Assembly (NCBI GenBank): GCA_933207985.1 | Contig: OW240917.1 | Span: forward strand, 116,676,005 to 116,740,004 | Direction: 5' to 3' | Source of the DNA: Pelobates cultripes | Taxonomy: Eukaryota > Chordata > Amphibia > Anura > Pelobatidae | Length of the DNA stretch: 64,000 bases | Notes under the pieces: model-generated | Seen by the model: the letters and a program-made list of their open reading frames with translations, nothing else | Told to the model about the DNA's origin: nothing | Database searches by the model: none | Program-made: the position numbers and the translations under genes | Part shown: positions 22,188 through 34,037 of the stretch, one piece after another | How the letters are laid out: each line of letters opens with the position of its first letter | How positions within the stretch are numbered: position 1 is the stretch's first letter

Positions 22188-25100
22188 TTTGTACTTGGAA
22201 GCTTTAAATATAAAATAAATACCTAGGTAACCTCTTATACGTAAGAGAAGACACAATACTTTGTCATGGCACAAGTCTTGAAATATCAAGAATCTATTGA
22301 GCTATGTGTAGCCCAGACTCAGAGAGAGATCTTCATCATTAGAGATGATTTTAATGTGGACAAGGCACTGTGAGTTCAGGTGCCAGGTACAATGTAATTA
22401 GCATACAATGCTGAAATTGTGGATCTTAATTAATATAATCATAATAGAACAAATGCCTAATACACCAGCATAGCATGGCCCGTTAGTTCCAGGACAGTGG
22501 ATTGCAGACAGGGGGATATGTTCTCTTTGTAGCTGCTTAGTATGCATGCGCAGGAAAAAGATTAATGCAAAATGTTGTCAAAAGAAAAGTGATAAGACAG
22601 AGCGATGAAATTGGAAGTCTAATTCCAAGAATGCAAAGAAAATTGCATTATGGCTTAATGAAAACATTCATGCAACAGACAGACAGGATTTTTAATTATT
22701 GCATTACTGCGTTCTGGATTCTAATGTCCACTATATAAGAAAAGTTTTATAAAACAGTGATATTTTCCATATTGTCAGTTACGCTAGCTGTTGATTAAAA
22801 ATCAGGAATTATAACAGCATAACTATTTTTGGAGTCTGGAATTTCCAGCCAAGGTTGCGGAGATACAGAGACATGTAAACATTCCAAGGAATTGAGAAGT
22901 CGTTGTTTTATATTCCAAATTATGAACAACATTATTACATACAGCCATAAAGAAAAATACATGGCTTTTAAATACATTCAATGCAGTACACTGCAGCATA
23001 TATTTTATATAATATATGCTAACTAGCTCATATTTTTTCCTAAACAGAGTTGAAATTATACTACCCTCCTAGAAAAAAGGGCAACAGGTGGTTATACATC
23101 CTTTGCTTCTCTAAATGCTCTGCGAAAATAAATATTGATAAAATTATTAAAAATAATATATGTAAGAAATCAGGGCAAAATAAAATGGTAACTATACAGG
23201 ATCTCTGATAACTTTTAAACAGAAATTATTAAAGGCTTATTTAAATAAAATGTTAAATACATTTACAGCTTTAAATGTGACCAAAAGATACTAAATGATG
23301 TGTTAAGCAGCCAGCCCAATTCACTAGAATAGCATAAGTATTCTACTATTTAAAGTGCACAATTCCTGCACACAATGACTTTGCTTACTCCTGCACACAA
23401 TGACTTTGGTACAGTCTTTAGTCTATTGCAATGGCAGTAAAGTCCACCAATTTTAAAAGGGAAAGCTTACTTAAATCAGTGGTACTATACCACCGTACTA
23501 GCAGTAAAGAAATTAGAACAATTATATTGTACTACTGACTGTAATCAGATCAGACACATGTAATCTCAGTGAATTTCATAAACAAGGTTTTTATAAAATA
23601 CGATTAAATAAATAAATGTATAGAGACTAAGCATTAAGAGCATTTACATGCATTCAGCAGCCTGCTCTCTCAAAGCCAGAAACAGATTTATAAAAAAATT
23701 AAAAAGTAGGTTTTAAAAAGTCCACAGTCAACCACACATGATGAGTGAAATGATTGCTTCCTTAAAAGCTATATGCTGCTGCAATTATGTATATAAATAC
23801 AGATTAGGGCACAGAGTAGAAATCAAAAATACAGTTTCAAATCTCATATATGAGGATTCAGTTCCACCACATATTCTACAATTCTGAAAGAGGCTAATTT
23901 TAATAATATGTTGTAATAGCATTGTGAATATATATAATGCAAAATTAATTTGATATTGCAAAGGCTGCAATATTCTAAACAGACATTAAAATTTAAGAAA
24001 AAAAGAAAAAGAATAATGCATAAAGAATAATGCATAAAAAAATGCTGTGTCAATTAAAGTGATAATACTCTGATATATTAAATCACATTGCATATCACAT
24101 ATCTGCTATATGAAAAGTATAATTAAGGTGACTTTACTGCCCAATGCCCCCTCACATCTATTTTATAGAATCTATACCTTTCAGTGGTCACCTCCAAAGA
24201 AGCCTCTGAAATTGGGGGGCTCAGAGGGGTGCTCATCCCAAAAGGAATCAGATTCCAGACTTAAATTTTTTTAGAACAAATAAGTAAATGATAGAAAAGG
24301 AATCACGGGAACACCCAGAACATGCATTTTTGTATATAATCTTAATTTGCAGATATTTTATGCAGTAAAGACATATACAGGATAGTTAATTAAATATGCA
24401 GGTATCTTTAAAAATTAAGCAAAGTTAAAAAATAAATAAATAAAATAATAATAATAATAATAAAAAATATATTTTACACCACAATATAAACAGCTTTGTT
24501 AAACAGATTTAAGTACAAGTACTTATGACAAGAAATATACAGAATACGTTTACAACAGGCAGGTTTAGCATAAATGCAAAGTTGTTGTTTTGGGGGATTT
24601 ATTATTGCCCAAGAAATCTCTGAACATATTCAGAATTTTTGAGAGCAGCAAGCATAGACAGCAGATTGCAATGGACACCATTACAATATTGCTTTGCCGA
24701 TTGATGTCAGAGCTTTAAAGAATAAATAAATAAATGTTCTATAGCTCACTAGACCACTGGCTTTTAATGAACAGTTTGCACAACACTTATAAATAGTTTA
24801 TTATACTGCACATTATAGCTGTGACAACATGATATACAGTGTCAAAATGCTATGTCACTGTTTAATAGACTTACCCAGTATTTAAGGACGACATGTTTCT
24901 TGCAAAGTAATCTGGACTTTGAGGAAGGTTCTAACTATGTTTAATTAATTAACTTACAAAAAAAAAAAAGAAGTTTATTTTTCCCCTGCAAGTGAGTTTT
25001 CAGCGCAAGGTCATCTTGTGTTCACAGACTATTCGGTTTTAAAAAGCTGTTCTTTATCTCACATTATGAACAGCCTTGTAATTCCTATGCACACTAAAAG

Positions 25101-27366
25101 TTGGCTTTTAAATGTTATTGTTTTAACTTTAATATTTCATAGTTAATACGGAGAATAAAGTATATTGAAAGTATATTAATTGATAGGATTTCATTTATCT
25201 ATTTTGGTCCACTGTTCACTGATCTCGAGTCTCAGTCTGGTGTTCAAACAGTTTTTCTTACGATACGTTGTGAGTTTATATCCACAACTGCATTTTGCTT
25301 TGTGGAAACAAATTGAAAGCCTGGCATTGTAATATGTGTATGGACATGCTTATAACAAAGCATGGTACCTCTCCTCATAGATGGTCATTAACAGGCACTT
25401 TGATGCAATGTGTCTACCAACGCTTTTCTGTGGTCACTGGATCACATCGCATACCCTATCTCTCTGTCATGATGCAGAGTTTATGCTTGCAAGGATATCC
25501 AGACCTTATCCACCTGGTATCCGCATAATTACTCCTATCGTTTACAGGGGTTAATTACATAATAACCATAATAACCAGGTTTACTTGGATATATCCTGTG
25601 CGAAGTGCAACCTCTGATGCCACGTTTTCTAGTCTCACTTCCGTAGTATGCATTTGATAATCCCAGGACCATCCATTTGGATGGTGGTCCTGCAGTTACT
25701 GCAAAGGAAACCTAAAACTGGGCAACCACATTTGGGTTACTTTGGGATTTCAGTGCCCCAACCACCCCCAAAGATGTGGGGTTGTGGTCTGGGAGAATGC
25801 TGAGGTTAAATGATTATTAACCAAGTTACTAGTTGCTTGCCCCACACAGTGGTATCTATTTATTCCTATGGTACAGATAAGATTCACAACATACCTGATG
25901 ATACAAATGGTGAGACACCATATGAAATGTTACATGTTTTTCACTGACAAATATATTTCTGCACCAGGGAGAGCTTAGAACCATTGGTTCTATTAGAGAA
26001 ATTTAGGGAATTTTTTTTTCCAGCCCATCTCGCCTTGCACCACCACCTATTTCCTTCTGTTGGCCCGCTTGTCCTGGAGAGGGTGACTCCGAGAACTTAT
26101 ACTACAGAGAACAATCAGAGCCAACAGAGAACAGTGAATTTGATATTTTACAACATGCTAAAATACTTCAAAGAACCACTGACTGACACAATGGATGCTG
26201 TTAAAGATGACAAGATAAAACAAACAGAGGACGACAGAAAAGCCACCAGAATCATAGCCACGTAACAGACTGAATCATGATCTGACATCTGAACCTGCAA
26301 ATGTGAAGGAGAAGGATGAATAGACAGACGTGATACATTCACAGTTAACATGGAATGTACGAAAAATGAATCATCAACATCATTATAAGAAAGACTCTGG
26401 AGAAAACAGACTGAACCTGAATTATCTTATACAGTAAGAAAGAAATGCAAAGATGGAAGCAAAAGGATGCTGGAAAGTTGGTTATGGTGTCTCCTTCCTA
26501 CAATCTGCAGCATTATCATAACATCAGGAAAGATGCTTATGAAAGTCTTTGGATGCACCTATGAAGGTGATTAAGAAAATACTTTGCCATATAGTTTATC
26601 ATTGAGTGACTATCGCAAACAGCCTTCTTATGCTGAAAAGAAGTGCTATGCTAATTCTGGACATTGCTATTATGTTTCCAGACAGAAGATGACCGGGAAA
26701 AGAAATAAAGGCTGATAACTGTCAACACCCAGCTATTTCTTCAGATGGAACATGGTACTGACAAAACCTGATTGACTATCAAAGCACCTCACAGTACAAG
26801 ACACAGATTGTTGCCTACAACTCAGAAAAAGTGGTTAATAGGAAGGAGAAGAAGAGGAAAATAGATTTCCTACTGGAGAGAAAAACCATCCTGGAACAAT
26901 ATTCTGCAACAATGAACTTTACAATGACATTTGGTGGCATATGAATTTGAATTTGAGAGAAACATCAATTAACGAAAGAAACCTTGATGCAATTAATAAA
27001 TAATAACAAGACCGGCCTACTAAGAGCAGATGCCCTGCCAAGAGAATGGAATATAAAAAGACCAGCAAAATCTTTCAGAAACCTGACATCATGGGACACT
27101 TGTACTAAAGCATGATTTGCAGTTTTTCTTAAACTCTACATATTATGTACATACCTGCAAAGCAAGGAACTCCTGTAAACATAAACACAGAGACATTGAT
27201 ACAACAAGGAATCTGTAATAGTTCTGTTGCAGATGTGATCTACCGTCGTACTCCTTGCTCTTTTGGTATAACAATACCAATCAAAATGTTAAATGGCTCC
27301 ATAGAATCAAACGACAAAGGATTCTTGCTATATTCTGGACTTCCAGGAATGTGGTGCATGGACCGA
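22188..27366. other. Interior of the LTR element, left part, non-coding
   Basis: AT-rich. The longest frames (77-93 codons at 25295-25528 and 25984-26265, plus) show no retroviral motif. A stretch around 26500-27380 is less AT-rich, with scattered Cys/Trp codons in one frame and frequent stops; it could be a decayed gene, but I cannot name it. Confidence 0.6.
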
Positions 27367-29272
27367 AAATTATAATTACTAAAGCAATCATGCTATTTTT
27401 TCCCTGTATCAGAAATGTGTCAGTGACAATGTGTAATATAATACAGATACTATAATGGTATAAGAAACACATAACACATAATGTGTTAATTACAAAGGTG
27501 GATAGACTTTGTGAATATCTGAAACGCAATTGAAGATTATTGCTAAAATGCCATATGCAGCTGGCCTACAAACAAATATATTAATCATACGTAGAAGAGT
27601 ATAACAGCTAATTACCCAGATGAATAATTGAATCGTGATAGTTAAAGATCATATGATTGCAATAACAACTGCAATAATGAATAATGTTTTAACCTTAAAA
27701 GAAAATGTGAAATGTTTTTATTAAATCAGAAACTATTCGATATTCGTTTAAGTTTGCAGAGTGGTATAATTAATATAAGTGAAATACTTCAACAGTTAAA
27801 AACAGTTAAGACAGGCAGAAACTTTACTTCAACTATCATAAAGTTTATTTATAATGATAAAAAGGCCAGTCAATGGAAAGAAAGAGTATTATGGATTAAC
27901 CCGTCCAGGTGATATACATGATGATTTTGGAAATTGATAAGTTAGGTCACCTATTGCAAACTTGTGAAAATATGTCAAAGATATAAATTCAACATCCATA
28001 CCACTCTATGTATATATATATATATTAAAATACACGTAATCAAATATTTTATCAGTTTTTCAAATACAAAGAAAATGTTATTTGGTTTGTGATGGTTAAA
28101 GGTACATAAAACCACCTATACAAAGGTAGAGTTAAAATATAAATACATTCAATATTGTATCGGAGTGCTTTCTTAACTCACTTTTAGAAATAATAAAAAA
28201 TCCAAATCATCTTAAGCTAACCCAACAGCCACTGAAAAATATACTTAACAATTAAGATTCTCATTGTTAAGCATCCAATCTCACAAACGTAACTTTCCAC
28301 AATGGCTGTCAGATCTTGGTAAAAAAATTATAATTACTAAAGCAATCATGCTATTTTTTCCCTGTATCAGAAATGTGTCAGTGACAATGTGTAATATAAT
28401 AGAGATACTATAATTAATGGTATAAGAAACACATAATGTGTTAATTACAAAGGTGGATAGACTTTGTGAATATCTGAAACACAATTGAAGATTATTGCTA
28501 AAATGCCATATGCAGCTGCCCTACAAACAAATATATTAGACATACGTATAAGAGCATAACAGCTAATTACCCAGATGAATAATTGAATCATGATAGTTAA
28601 AGATCATATGATTGCAATAACAACTGCAATAATGAATAAGGTTTAAACTTTAGAAGAAAATATAAAATGTTTTTATTAAAACAGAAACTACTCAATATTC
28701 GTTTAAGTTTGCAGAGTGGTATAATTAATATAAGTGAAATACTTCAACAGTTAAAAACAGTTAAGACAGGCAGAAACTTTACTTCAACTATCATAAAGTT
28801 TATTTATAATGATAAAAAGGCCAGTCAATGGAAAGAAAGAGTATTATGGATTAACCCGTCCAGGTGATATACATGATGATTTTGGAAATTGATAAGTTAG
28901 GTCACCTATTGCAAACTTGTGAAAAGATGTCAAAGATATAAATTCAACATCCATACCACTCTATGTATATATATTAAAATACACGTAATCAAATATTTTA
29001 TCAGTTTTTCAAATACAAAGAAAATGTAATTTGGTTTGTAATGGTTAAAGGTACATAAACCACCTATACAAAGGTAGAGTTAAAATATAAATACATTCAA
29101 TATTGTATCGGAGTGCTTTCTTAACTCACTTTTAGAAATAATAAAAAATCCAAATCATCTTAAGCTAACCCAACAGCCACTGAAAAATATACTTAACAAT
29201 TAAGATTCTCATTGTTAAGCATCCAATCTCACAAACGTAACTTTCCACAATGGCTGTCAGATCTTGGTAAAA
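27367..29272. repeat. Tandem duplication of about 0.95 kb inside the LTR element
   Basis: Copy 1 is about 27367-28324 and copy 2 about 28325-29272. They are nearly identical, with small indels changing the offset from 958 to 948 bp. Each copy contains the same 66-codon frame (27712-27912; 28667-28867) and a small hairpin CTTAACAATTAAG...ATTGTTAAG. The repeat ends in TCTTGGTAAAAA in both copies; the second has a longer A run. Confidence 0.92.
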
Positions 29273-30428
29273 AAAAAAAAAAATGTTTTCTAAGACAATT
29301 TTTGGGTGTTTCTGGTATTTTAAGCCACTAATAACTGTAGTTATAATATTTACTAATAATAACTAGGGAATAAGTTGTCTTCTCCCTAACAGGTCAAAAG
29401 AAAGATAATTAACGTCATATTTCTAAATATATTGAGAGATTTTGAATAAAAAGAGTATTTTTAACATTTAAAGAGGATGTAATTTTACATACCATTGTGA
29501 ACAAAGGTGGTAAATATTTTGCTGCTTCAAATTATCCTTATATATCTAAATCATATACAAGGGTGTTTATCTTTAAAACAAAACACTTGAAAGTTTAACT
29601 ATGTTACTATTTCATCTATCATTATTATACAAACTATAACAAATGTAAAGATTTTTCCACAGATTTTACCTGTTAACATTTTTAGCACAACAGCACCTGA
29701 TGTCAGTGAGATGTCTATCACTGAGATGTTACAAAGATTCCAATACAGCAAAAAGAGGCGTTCCTGAGAATCCACTTCGATTGCTGTATCAACATAACAT
29801 TTACTATAACGGGATCCATGTCACTTAAGACAATGTCTTGGAAATTATGTCAATTAATTGATTCCGTAAAAGAATATCGGAGAGTATCCAATCTATACAC
29901 ATCATAAATGGTGTAAAAATGTTTCATGGAAAAAAATAAATAAAAAAAGACAAAGACAAATACCAACGCCATCACCACGGTGATAACAGATGATGCTGAT
30001 TCAATATCTGCAACCAATTCTATCCCAATATTTGGAAAGCTGGACTCTACAACCTATACTCTACAACAAATACCCGGGTATTCTACAAACACAACCTCCA
30101 GCAATGTATCTAAGGAATGTAAACTTCTACAGGCCTTTAAAGACTTTGGATTACAAATACAATTACTATTTTAACTTTGGATTACAATTCGTATCCGGAT
30201 CCATCCAAGAATATCTTCCTCTGGAACTTGGTGTTCTTTTCAATTCTTTCCCAGACAAAAGCTTTGCTCATTTTAATCAACCACCTTTACAGGCAAAGAT
30301 CACACTACGGATATTCTACTGTTACAACAATGATCAAAGATGCTGGGAGCACAAAAACCTAAAGACTGTTGGAGAACATTGGTTTACTAATTTAAGGAAG
30401 AAATGCGCTACAATGCCCACAGTTTAAT
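29273..30428. other. Interior of the LTR element, right part, non-coding
   Basis: Includes a 145-codon frame (29990-30427, +) ending just before the polypurine tract, where a retrovirus would end its env or an accessory gene. It has no signal peptide, no membrane segment and no motif I recognise, and a second frame overlaps it, so coding is unproven. Confidence 0.5.
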
Positions 30429-30436
30429 GGAGAGGG
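30429..30436 (+). other. Polypurine tract
   Basis: GGAGAGGG immediately before the 3' LTR, the position used to prime plus-strand DNA. Short but correctly placed. Confidence 0.75.
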
Positions 30437-31349
30437 TGTTACGGGCAAATGCAAATATTACAAGTTTTAGAATGAAATGTTGTATTTCTTAAACTGTGTA
30501 CTTTGTCTTTAAGAGATATTGCAAATTGACAAGGTGTTAGAAATGGAACATATTGTTTTTCATAGATGTTTCTTTAAGCAATAACCTCAGTGCATAATAT
30601 GTTTGCACCATTTTGTCCCAGACGAATTACAATAACAATAATGCATAAACAAGTTTCAAGGCTATGCTACGACTCTTGCAGTACACAATATACTGTGGTA
30701 ACCCCAAGTTAATGGAACTTCCCCAAATCCGGGAATCTCCCACTACTGTACACTTACGACTTAGTATAAACAACAGATAACCTATTCAGACTTTAAGATG
30801 CCATCTTGAACTAAGTCAGGAAAATTTCCATGACGTATACACCCTTTAGTTATGGCCTTGTATGTTTGCCAAATTAAGGGAGGTCCTAAATTGAATAAAG
30901 TAAAAGAAGTGTTACTTTTTCATATTTGAACTACAGTAACCTAAAATGGAGACACCTAAGGTATAAATAGGTGTACTTTTAAATGTTAAGACACAGAGGA
31001 GAGACTTGGAGACAGACGCTGCTCCATCTTAAAATGACAGAGAGGCTGACATGATGACATGTTCAGAAGGGTATGTTAACCTATTAATGATATTTGCAAG
31101 CATGTAATTTAATCTTATAAACTCTGCTATAATGGATTTTATATTTTTATATAATAAATATCCAAAAAGACAATCTTGCTTCCAAGACAATCCTTATTTT
31201 ATATTGTATTCTCAATTATTTATATATGTTAAATAGAGGATCTCTTACACTATATAAAATTATGGTTAAGATATCTGTATGGTTAGCCCTACTAAGTTCT
31301 ATGCTTTAAGACATTATAGTGGTAAATAAGGGAACCACACACGGTTACA
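30437..31349 (+). repeat. 3' LTR of the 10.1 kb element
   Basis: Matches the 5' LTR with six substitutions and one extra A (run near 31164). Ends CGGTTACA, followed by the GTAT target duplication. Confidence 0.95.
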
Positions 31350-31353
31350 GTAT

Positions 31354-31549
31354 CAAATGCCTTCGCAAAATCCAAATAGATCACATCCACTGCAACACCC
31401 TGATCTATACTTCTACTTACTTCTTCGTAGAATGCAATTAGGTTAGTTTGACATGACCTATCTTTCATAAAACCATTGCTGATTATTGCTAATAACAAAG
31501 TTCTACCCAATGAATTCCTGAATATTATCCTTTAATAGCCCTTCAAATA
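31354..31549 (-). pseudogene. CR1/L2-type LINE: reverse transcriptase palm segment
   Basis: Middle piece of the same LINE as 19994-21255 and 32796-33595. The minus-strand reading gives a QTNLIAFYEE segment, then VIYLDFAKAFDTV, the first catalytic Asp region of the polymerase, cut by the LTR insertion. Upstream, a frame with IFEGLLKDNIQEFIG is joined to it through a frameshift near 31510. It ends at the TA-flanked element at 31550. Confidence 0.88.
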
Positions 31550-31638
31550 CCGTATTTATCGGCGTATAACACGCACTTTTTCTCCCTGAAAATAGGGGAG
31601 AAATTGTGGGTGCGTGTTATACGGCGGCCCTTTAAATA

Positions 31639-31684
31639 CTGCAGCCGCCTGAGCGCTCTGTCAAGAGCGCTCAGGCGGCTGCAG
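31639..31684. repeat. GC-rich perfect hairpin shared with 15641-15687
   Basis: CTGCAGCCGCCTGAGCGCTC with its complement after a short TGTCA loop. Almost the same sequence occurs in the hAT-like element at 15641-15687. Confidence 0.9.
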
Positions 31685-32190
31685 TTGGTACTCACCTCTG
31701 TAGGAGCCGCCTGCTGTCCCAGATGGGGCCGGACGATAGAGACGCCAGTGTGCACCTTCCCAGTCCGACCTACAGGAAAAAGACGCGCGGAACAGGAGTT
31801 TCTGTTTCCTGTACCCGTCGGACTGACAGGAAGGTGCACACCGAGCACCTTCCTATCACCCGCCGCGCCACCGGGCAGCAGAGCCCGGCCACGCTACAGG
31901 GAGGGAGTGGGAGGCAGTGAAAGTAAGAAAAGGGGAGGGGGGTCAGAAGGGGAGTAAAGAAGAGGGGAGGGAGGGGGGCACGAGGGGAGGTAAGAAGAGG
32001 GGGGAGTAAGAGGGTAAGAGGGGAGGGAAGAAGAAGAGGGGAGGGGGGAGTAAGAAAGGGGGTAAGAAGAGGGGGAGGGGGAGTAAGAAGGGGGTAAGAG
32101 GGGGAGGGGGAAGTAAGAAGAGGGGGAGGGGGGGTAAGAAGAGGGGGAGGAGGAGTAAGAAAGGGGGGTAAGAAGTTCTTTATTTGAAAT

Positions 32191-32714
32191 TTAAAGGACC
32201 ACTCTAGGCACCCAGACCACTTCAGCTTAATGAAGTGGTCTGGGTGCCAGGTCCCTCTAGGATTAACCCTTTTTTTTATAAACATAGCAGTTTCAGAGAA
32301 ACTGCTATGTTTATACTGAGGGTTAATCCAGCCTCCAGAGCCTCTAGTGGCTGTCTCATTGACAGCCGCTAGAGGCGCTTGCGTGCTTCTCACTGTGAAA
32401 ATCACAGTGAGAGCACGCAAGCGTCCATAGGAAAGCATTGTAAATGCTTTCCTATGCGACCGGCTGAATGCGCGCGCGGCTCCTGCCGCGCGTGTGCATT
32501 CAGCCGATGAGCGAGCAAGGAGGAGAGGAGGAGTACAGCTCCCCGCCCGGCGCTGGAGAAAGGTAAGTGTTTAACCCCTTCCCTCTTCCAGAGCCCGGCG
32601 GGAGGGGGTCCCTGAGGGTAAACACGCACTCATTTAAGAAGGAAATTTCGGGGCGAAGGACATTTAGTGCCAGGAAAACATACTCGTTTTCCTGGCACTA
32701 TAGTGGTCCTTTAA
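32191..32714. mobile_element. T2/Kolobok-like MITE, 524 bp, nested
   Basis: Bounded by TTAA at both ends (32191-32194, 32711-32714) with ends AAGGACCACTCTAG and CTATAGTGGTCCTT. The interior is a chain of hairpins: ACCCAGACCACTTCA.., ATAAACATAGCAGTTTC.., CCTCTAGTGGCTGTCT.., TCTCACTGTGA.., ATAGGAAAGCATT... The TTAA target and the TTAAAGG start match the T2 family described in Xenopus, from memory. It is the same subfamily as 47550-47976, in opposite orientation. Confidence 0.85.
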
Positions 32715-32795
32715 GTTTTTTTTCCCTGAAATTTCCTTCTTAAAATGAGGTGCGTGTTATACGCCGGTGCGTGTTATACGCCGATAAATACGGTA

Positions 32796-33595
32796 TTTTC
32801 CCAGTTACAGAAGTTAAGCTCACAGGTCTATAATTTCCAGGCAAGGATTTTGAACCCTTTTTAAATATAGGAACAACATCTGCCTTCCTCCAATCCTCCG
32901 GTACAACACCTGAAACAAAAGAATCTTGAAAAATGAAATACAGAGGTTCACTTATTTCCCCACTTAGCTCCTTAAGTACTTGTGGGTGAATACCGTCAGG
33001 CCCCGGAGCTTTATTTACATTAATTTTCTTTAATAGCTGTAGCACCTTGTCTCGAGTTATCCAATCACAAGTTGCTTGCAAGTTTTTTGCAGCAATCATT
33101 TGCATATCTCTTGCCATAGGATCCTCATTAATATATACTGAAGAAAAATTATTTTAAATTTCTGCTTTTTCCTGGTCTTCATTAGCTAATAAACCCAACT
33201 CTGTTTCAAGTGTACCTACACTTTCATTTTTTGTTTTTTTAGAATTGATGTACTTGAAAAAAAATTTGGGGTTGGTTTTGCATTCTTTAGCTATCAATTT
33301 CTCATTTTCTAGTTTAGCCACTTTAATTGCCTTTTTGCAAGCGTTATTGGCTTCCTATTTTTAATCACTTGTTTTACTTCTCTACTAAGCCACATTGGTT
33401 TTAATTTGTTTCTTTTATATTTATTACCCAATGGTACATACTGAGAAATGTACCTTTCTAATATTTGGTTGAATATTTTCCATTTATCCTCAGTGTTTTT
33501 ATCACTAAGGAGTTTATGCCAGTCGATATGTTGTAGAGCTGCCCTAATCTTATTTAAATTGGCTTTTTTTAAATTATATGTTTTAGTATACCCCA
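32796..33595 (-). pseudogene. CR1/L2-type LINE: reverse transcriptase N-terminal part
   Basis: The minus-strand frame includes VNKAPGPDGIHPQVLKEL, then VPEDWRKADVVPIFKKG and NYRPVSLTS, the fingers-region motifs of jockey-superfamily polymerases. Upstream, around 33130-33590, broken frames give NPKFFFKYINSKK and WKIFNQILERYISQYVP, the linker between endonuclease and polymerase. Stops near 33157 and 33350 break it. The endonuclease and ORF1 are missing, so the LINE is 5' truncated at about 33595-33610, next to a TA/CA simple repeat. Confidence 0.88.
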
Positions 33596-33639
33596 CTTGC
33601 TTTTGCTTTTTACACATACACATACATACATCATTATTA

Positions 33640-33655
33640 AAAGTGTATTTTAATG

Positions 33656-33692
<37 letters not shown>

Positions 33693-33712
33693 CACTTTTA
33701 ATAATGATATAT
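33640..33712. repeat. TA microsatellite within a hairpin
   Basis: ATTAAAAGTGTATTTTA on one side and TAAAATACACTTTTAAT on the other of a run of about 13 TA units. Confidence 0.9.
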
Positions 33713-33777
33713 ATATATTTAAATCAAAATACATTTAGAATGACGTTATAAATACATATATTTAAATTCTACAAATA

Positions 33778-34037
33778 TTACCCCCATGATGGCACACCAT
33801 TTGCAAAAGTAGACAACCCAAGGTACTGCAAATGGGGTATGTCCAGTGTTTTTAGTAGCCACTTAGTCACAAACACTGGTCAAAATTAGCATTCAAATTA
33901 GTTTTTTGCATTTTTTACACACAAACAAATATAAACGCTAACTTTGGCCAGTGTTTGTGACTAAGTGGCTACTAAAAAAGACTGGACATACCCCATTTGT
34001 AACAACTTTTGCAAATGATATGCTATCATGGGGGTAA
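33778..34037. repeat. Inverted repeat, arms of about 100 bp
   Basis: The left arm starts ATTACCCCCATGATGG and the right arm ends CTATCATGGGGGTAAT. The arms pair through GCAAATGGGGTATGTCCAGT and TAGTAGCCACTTAGTCAC. One arm type also appears singly at 45714-45860. Confidence 0.88.

Larger units (their letters stand above)
21256..31349 (+). mobile_element. Young 10.1 kb LTR retrotransposon lacking recognisable genes
   Basis: Two LTRs (912 and 913 bp, TGTTACGGGC...CGGTTACA) bound an 8.27 kb interior. The target-site duplication is the 4-mer GTAT (21252-21255 and 31350-31353), and the host sequence is a LINE whose reading frame is restored by excision, so the borders are certain. A tRNA-complementary primer site follows the left LTR, and a purine tract precedes the right LTR. 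By eye the LTRs differ by six substitutions and one single-base indel (about 0.7%), so insertion was recent. Yet the interior has no frame over 145 codons and no recognisable gag, protease, reverse transcriptase, integrase or env. A 4-bp duplication is typical of gammaretrovirus-like ERVs. The best reading is a non-autonomous (LARD-like) element; orientation is inferred from the primer site and purine tract. Confidence 0.9.
31550..32793. mobile_element. TA-flanked non-autonomous hairpin element
   Basis: Terminal inverted repeat of about 27 bp starting CCGTATTTATCGGCGTATAA and ending with its complement. TA at 31548-31549 and 32794-32795 is the target duplication, and removing the element restores the LINE motif GKIFEG. 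The interior has a GC hairpin (31639-31684), a palindromic region (about 31730-31900), a GA-rich tract (31905-32180) and a T2-like MITE (32191-32714). There is no transposase. The TA target suggests mobilisation by a Tc1/mariner-type enzyme, but the superfamily is not certain. Confidence 0.85.

Noticed and set aside
27030..27050. Short ADALPR-like reading resembling the end of an RNase H domain
   Set aside because: Only six residues, with stops close by and no neighbouring polymerase motif; likely chance.
29990..30427. 145-codon frame before the 3' LTR as an env or accessory gene
   Set aside because: No signal peptide, membrane segment or family motif; a second overlapping frame is equally open. 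Kept only as part of the interior description.
31770..32438. Open frame of 222 codons, minus strand
   Set aside because: Runs through a GA-rich tract and hairpins inside the TA-flanked element; Pro/Leu-rich low complexity.
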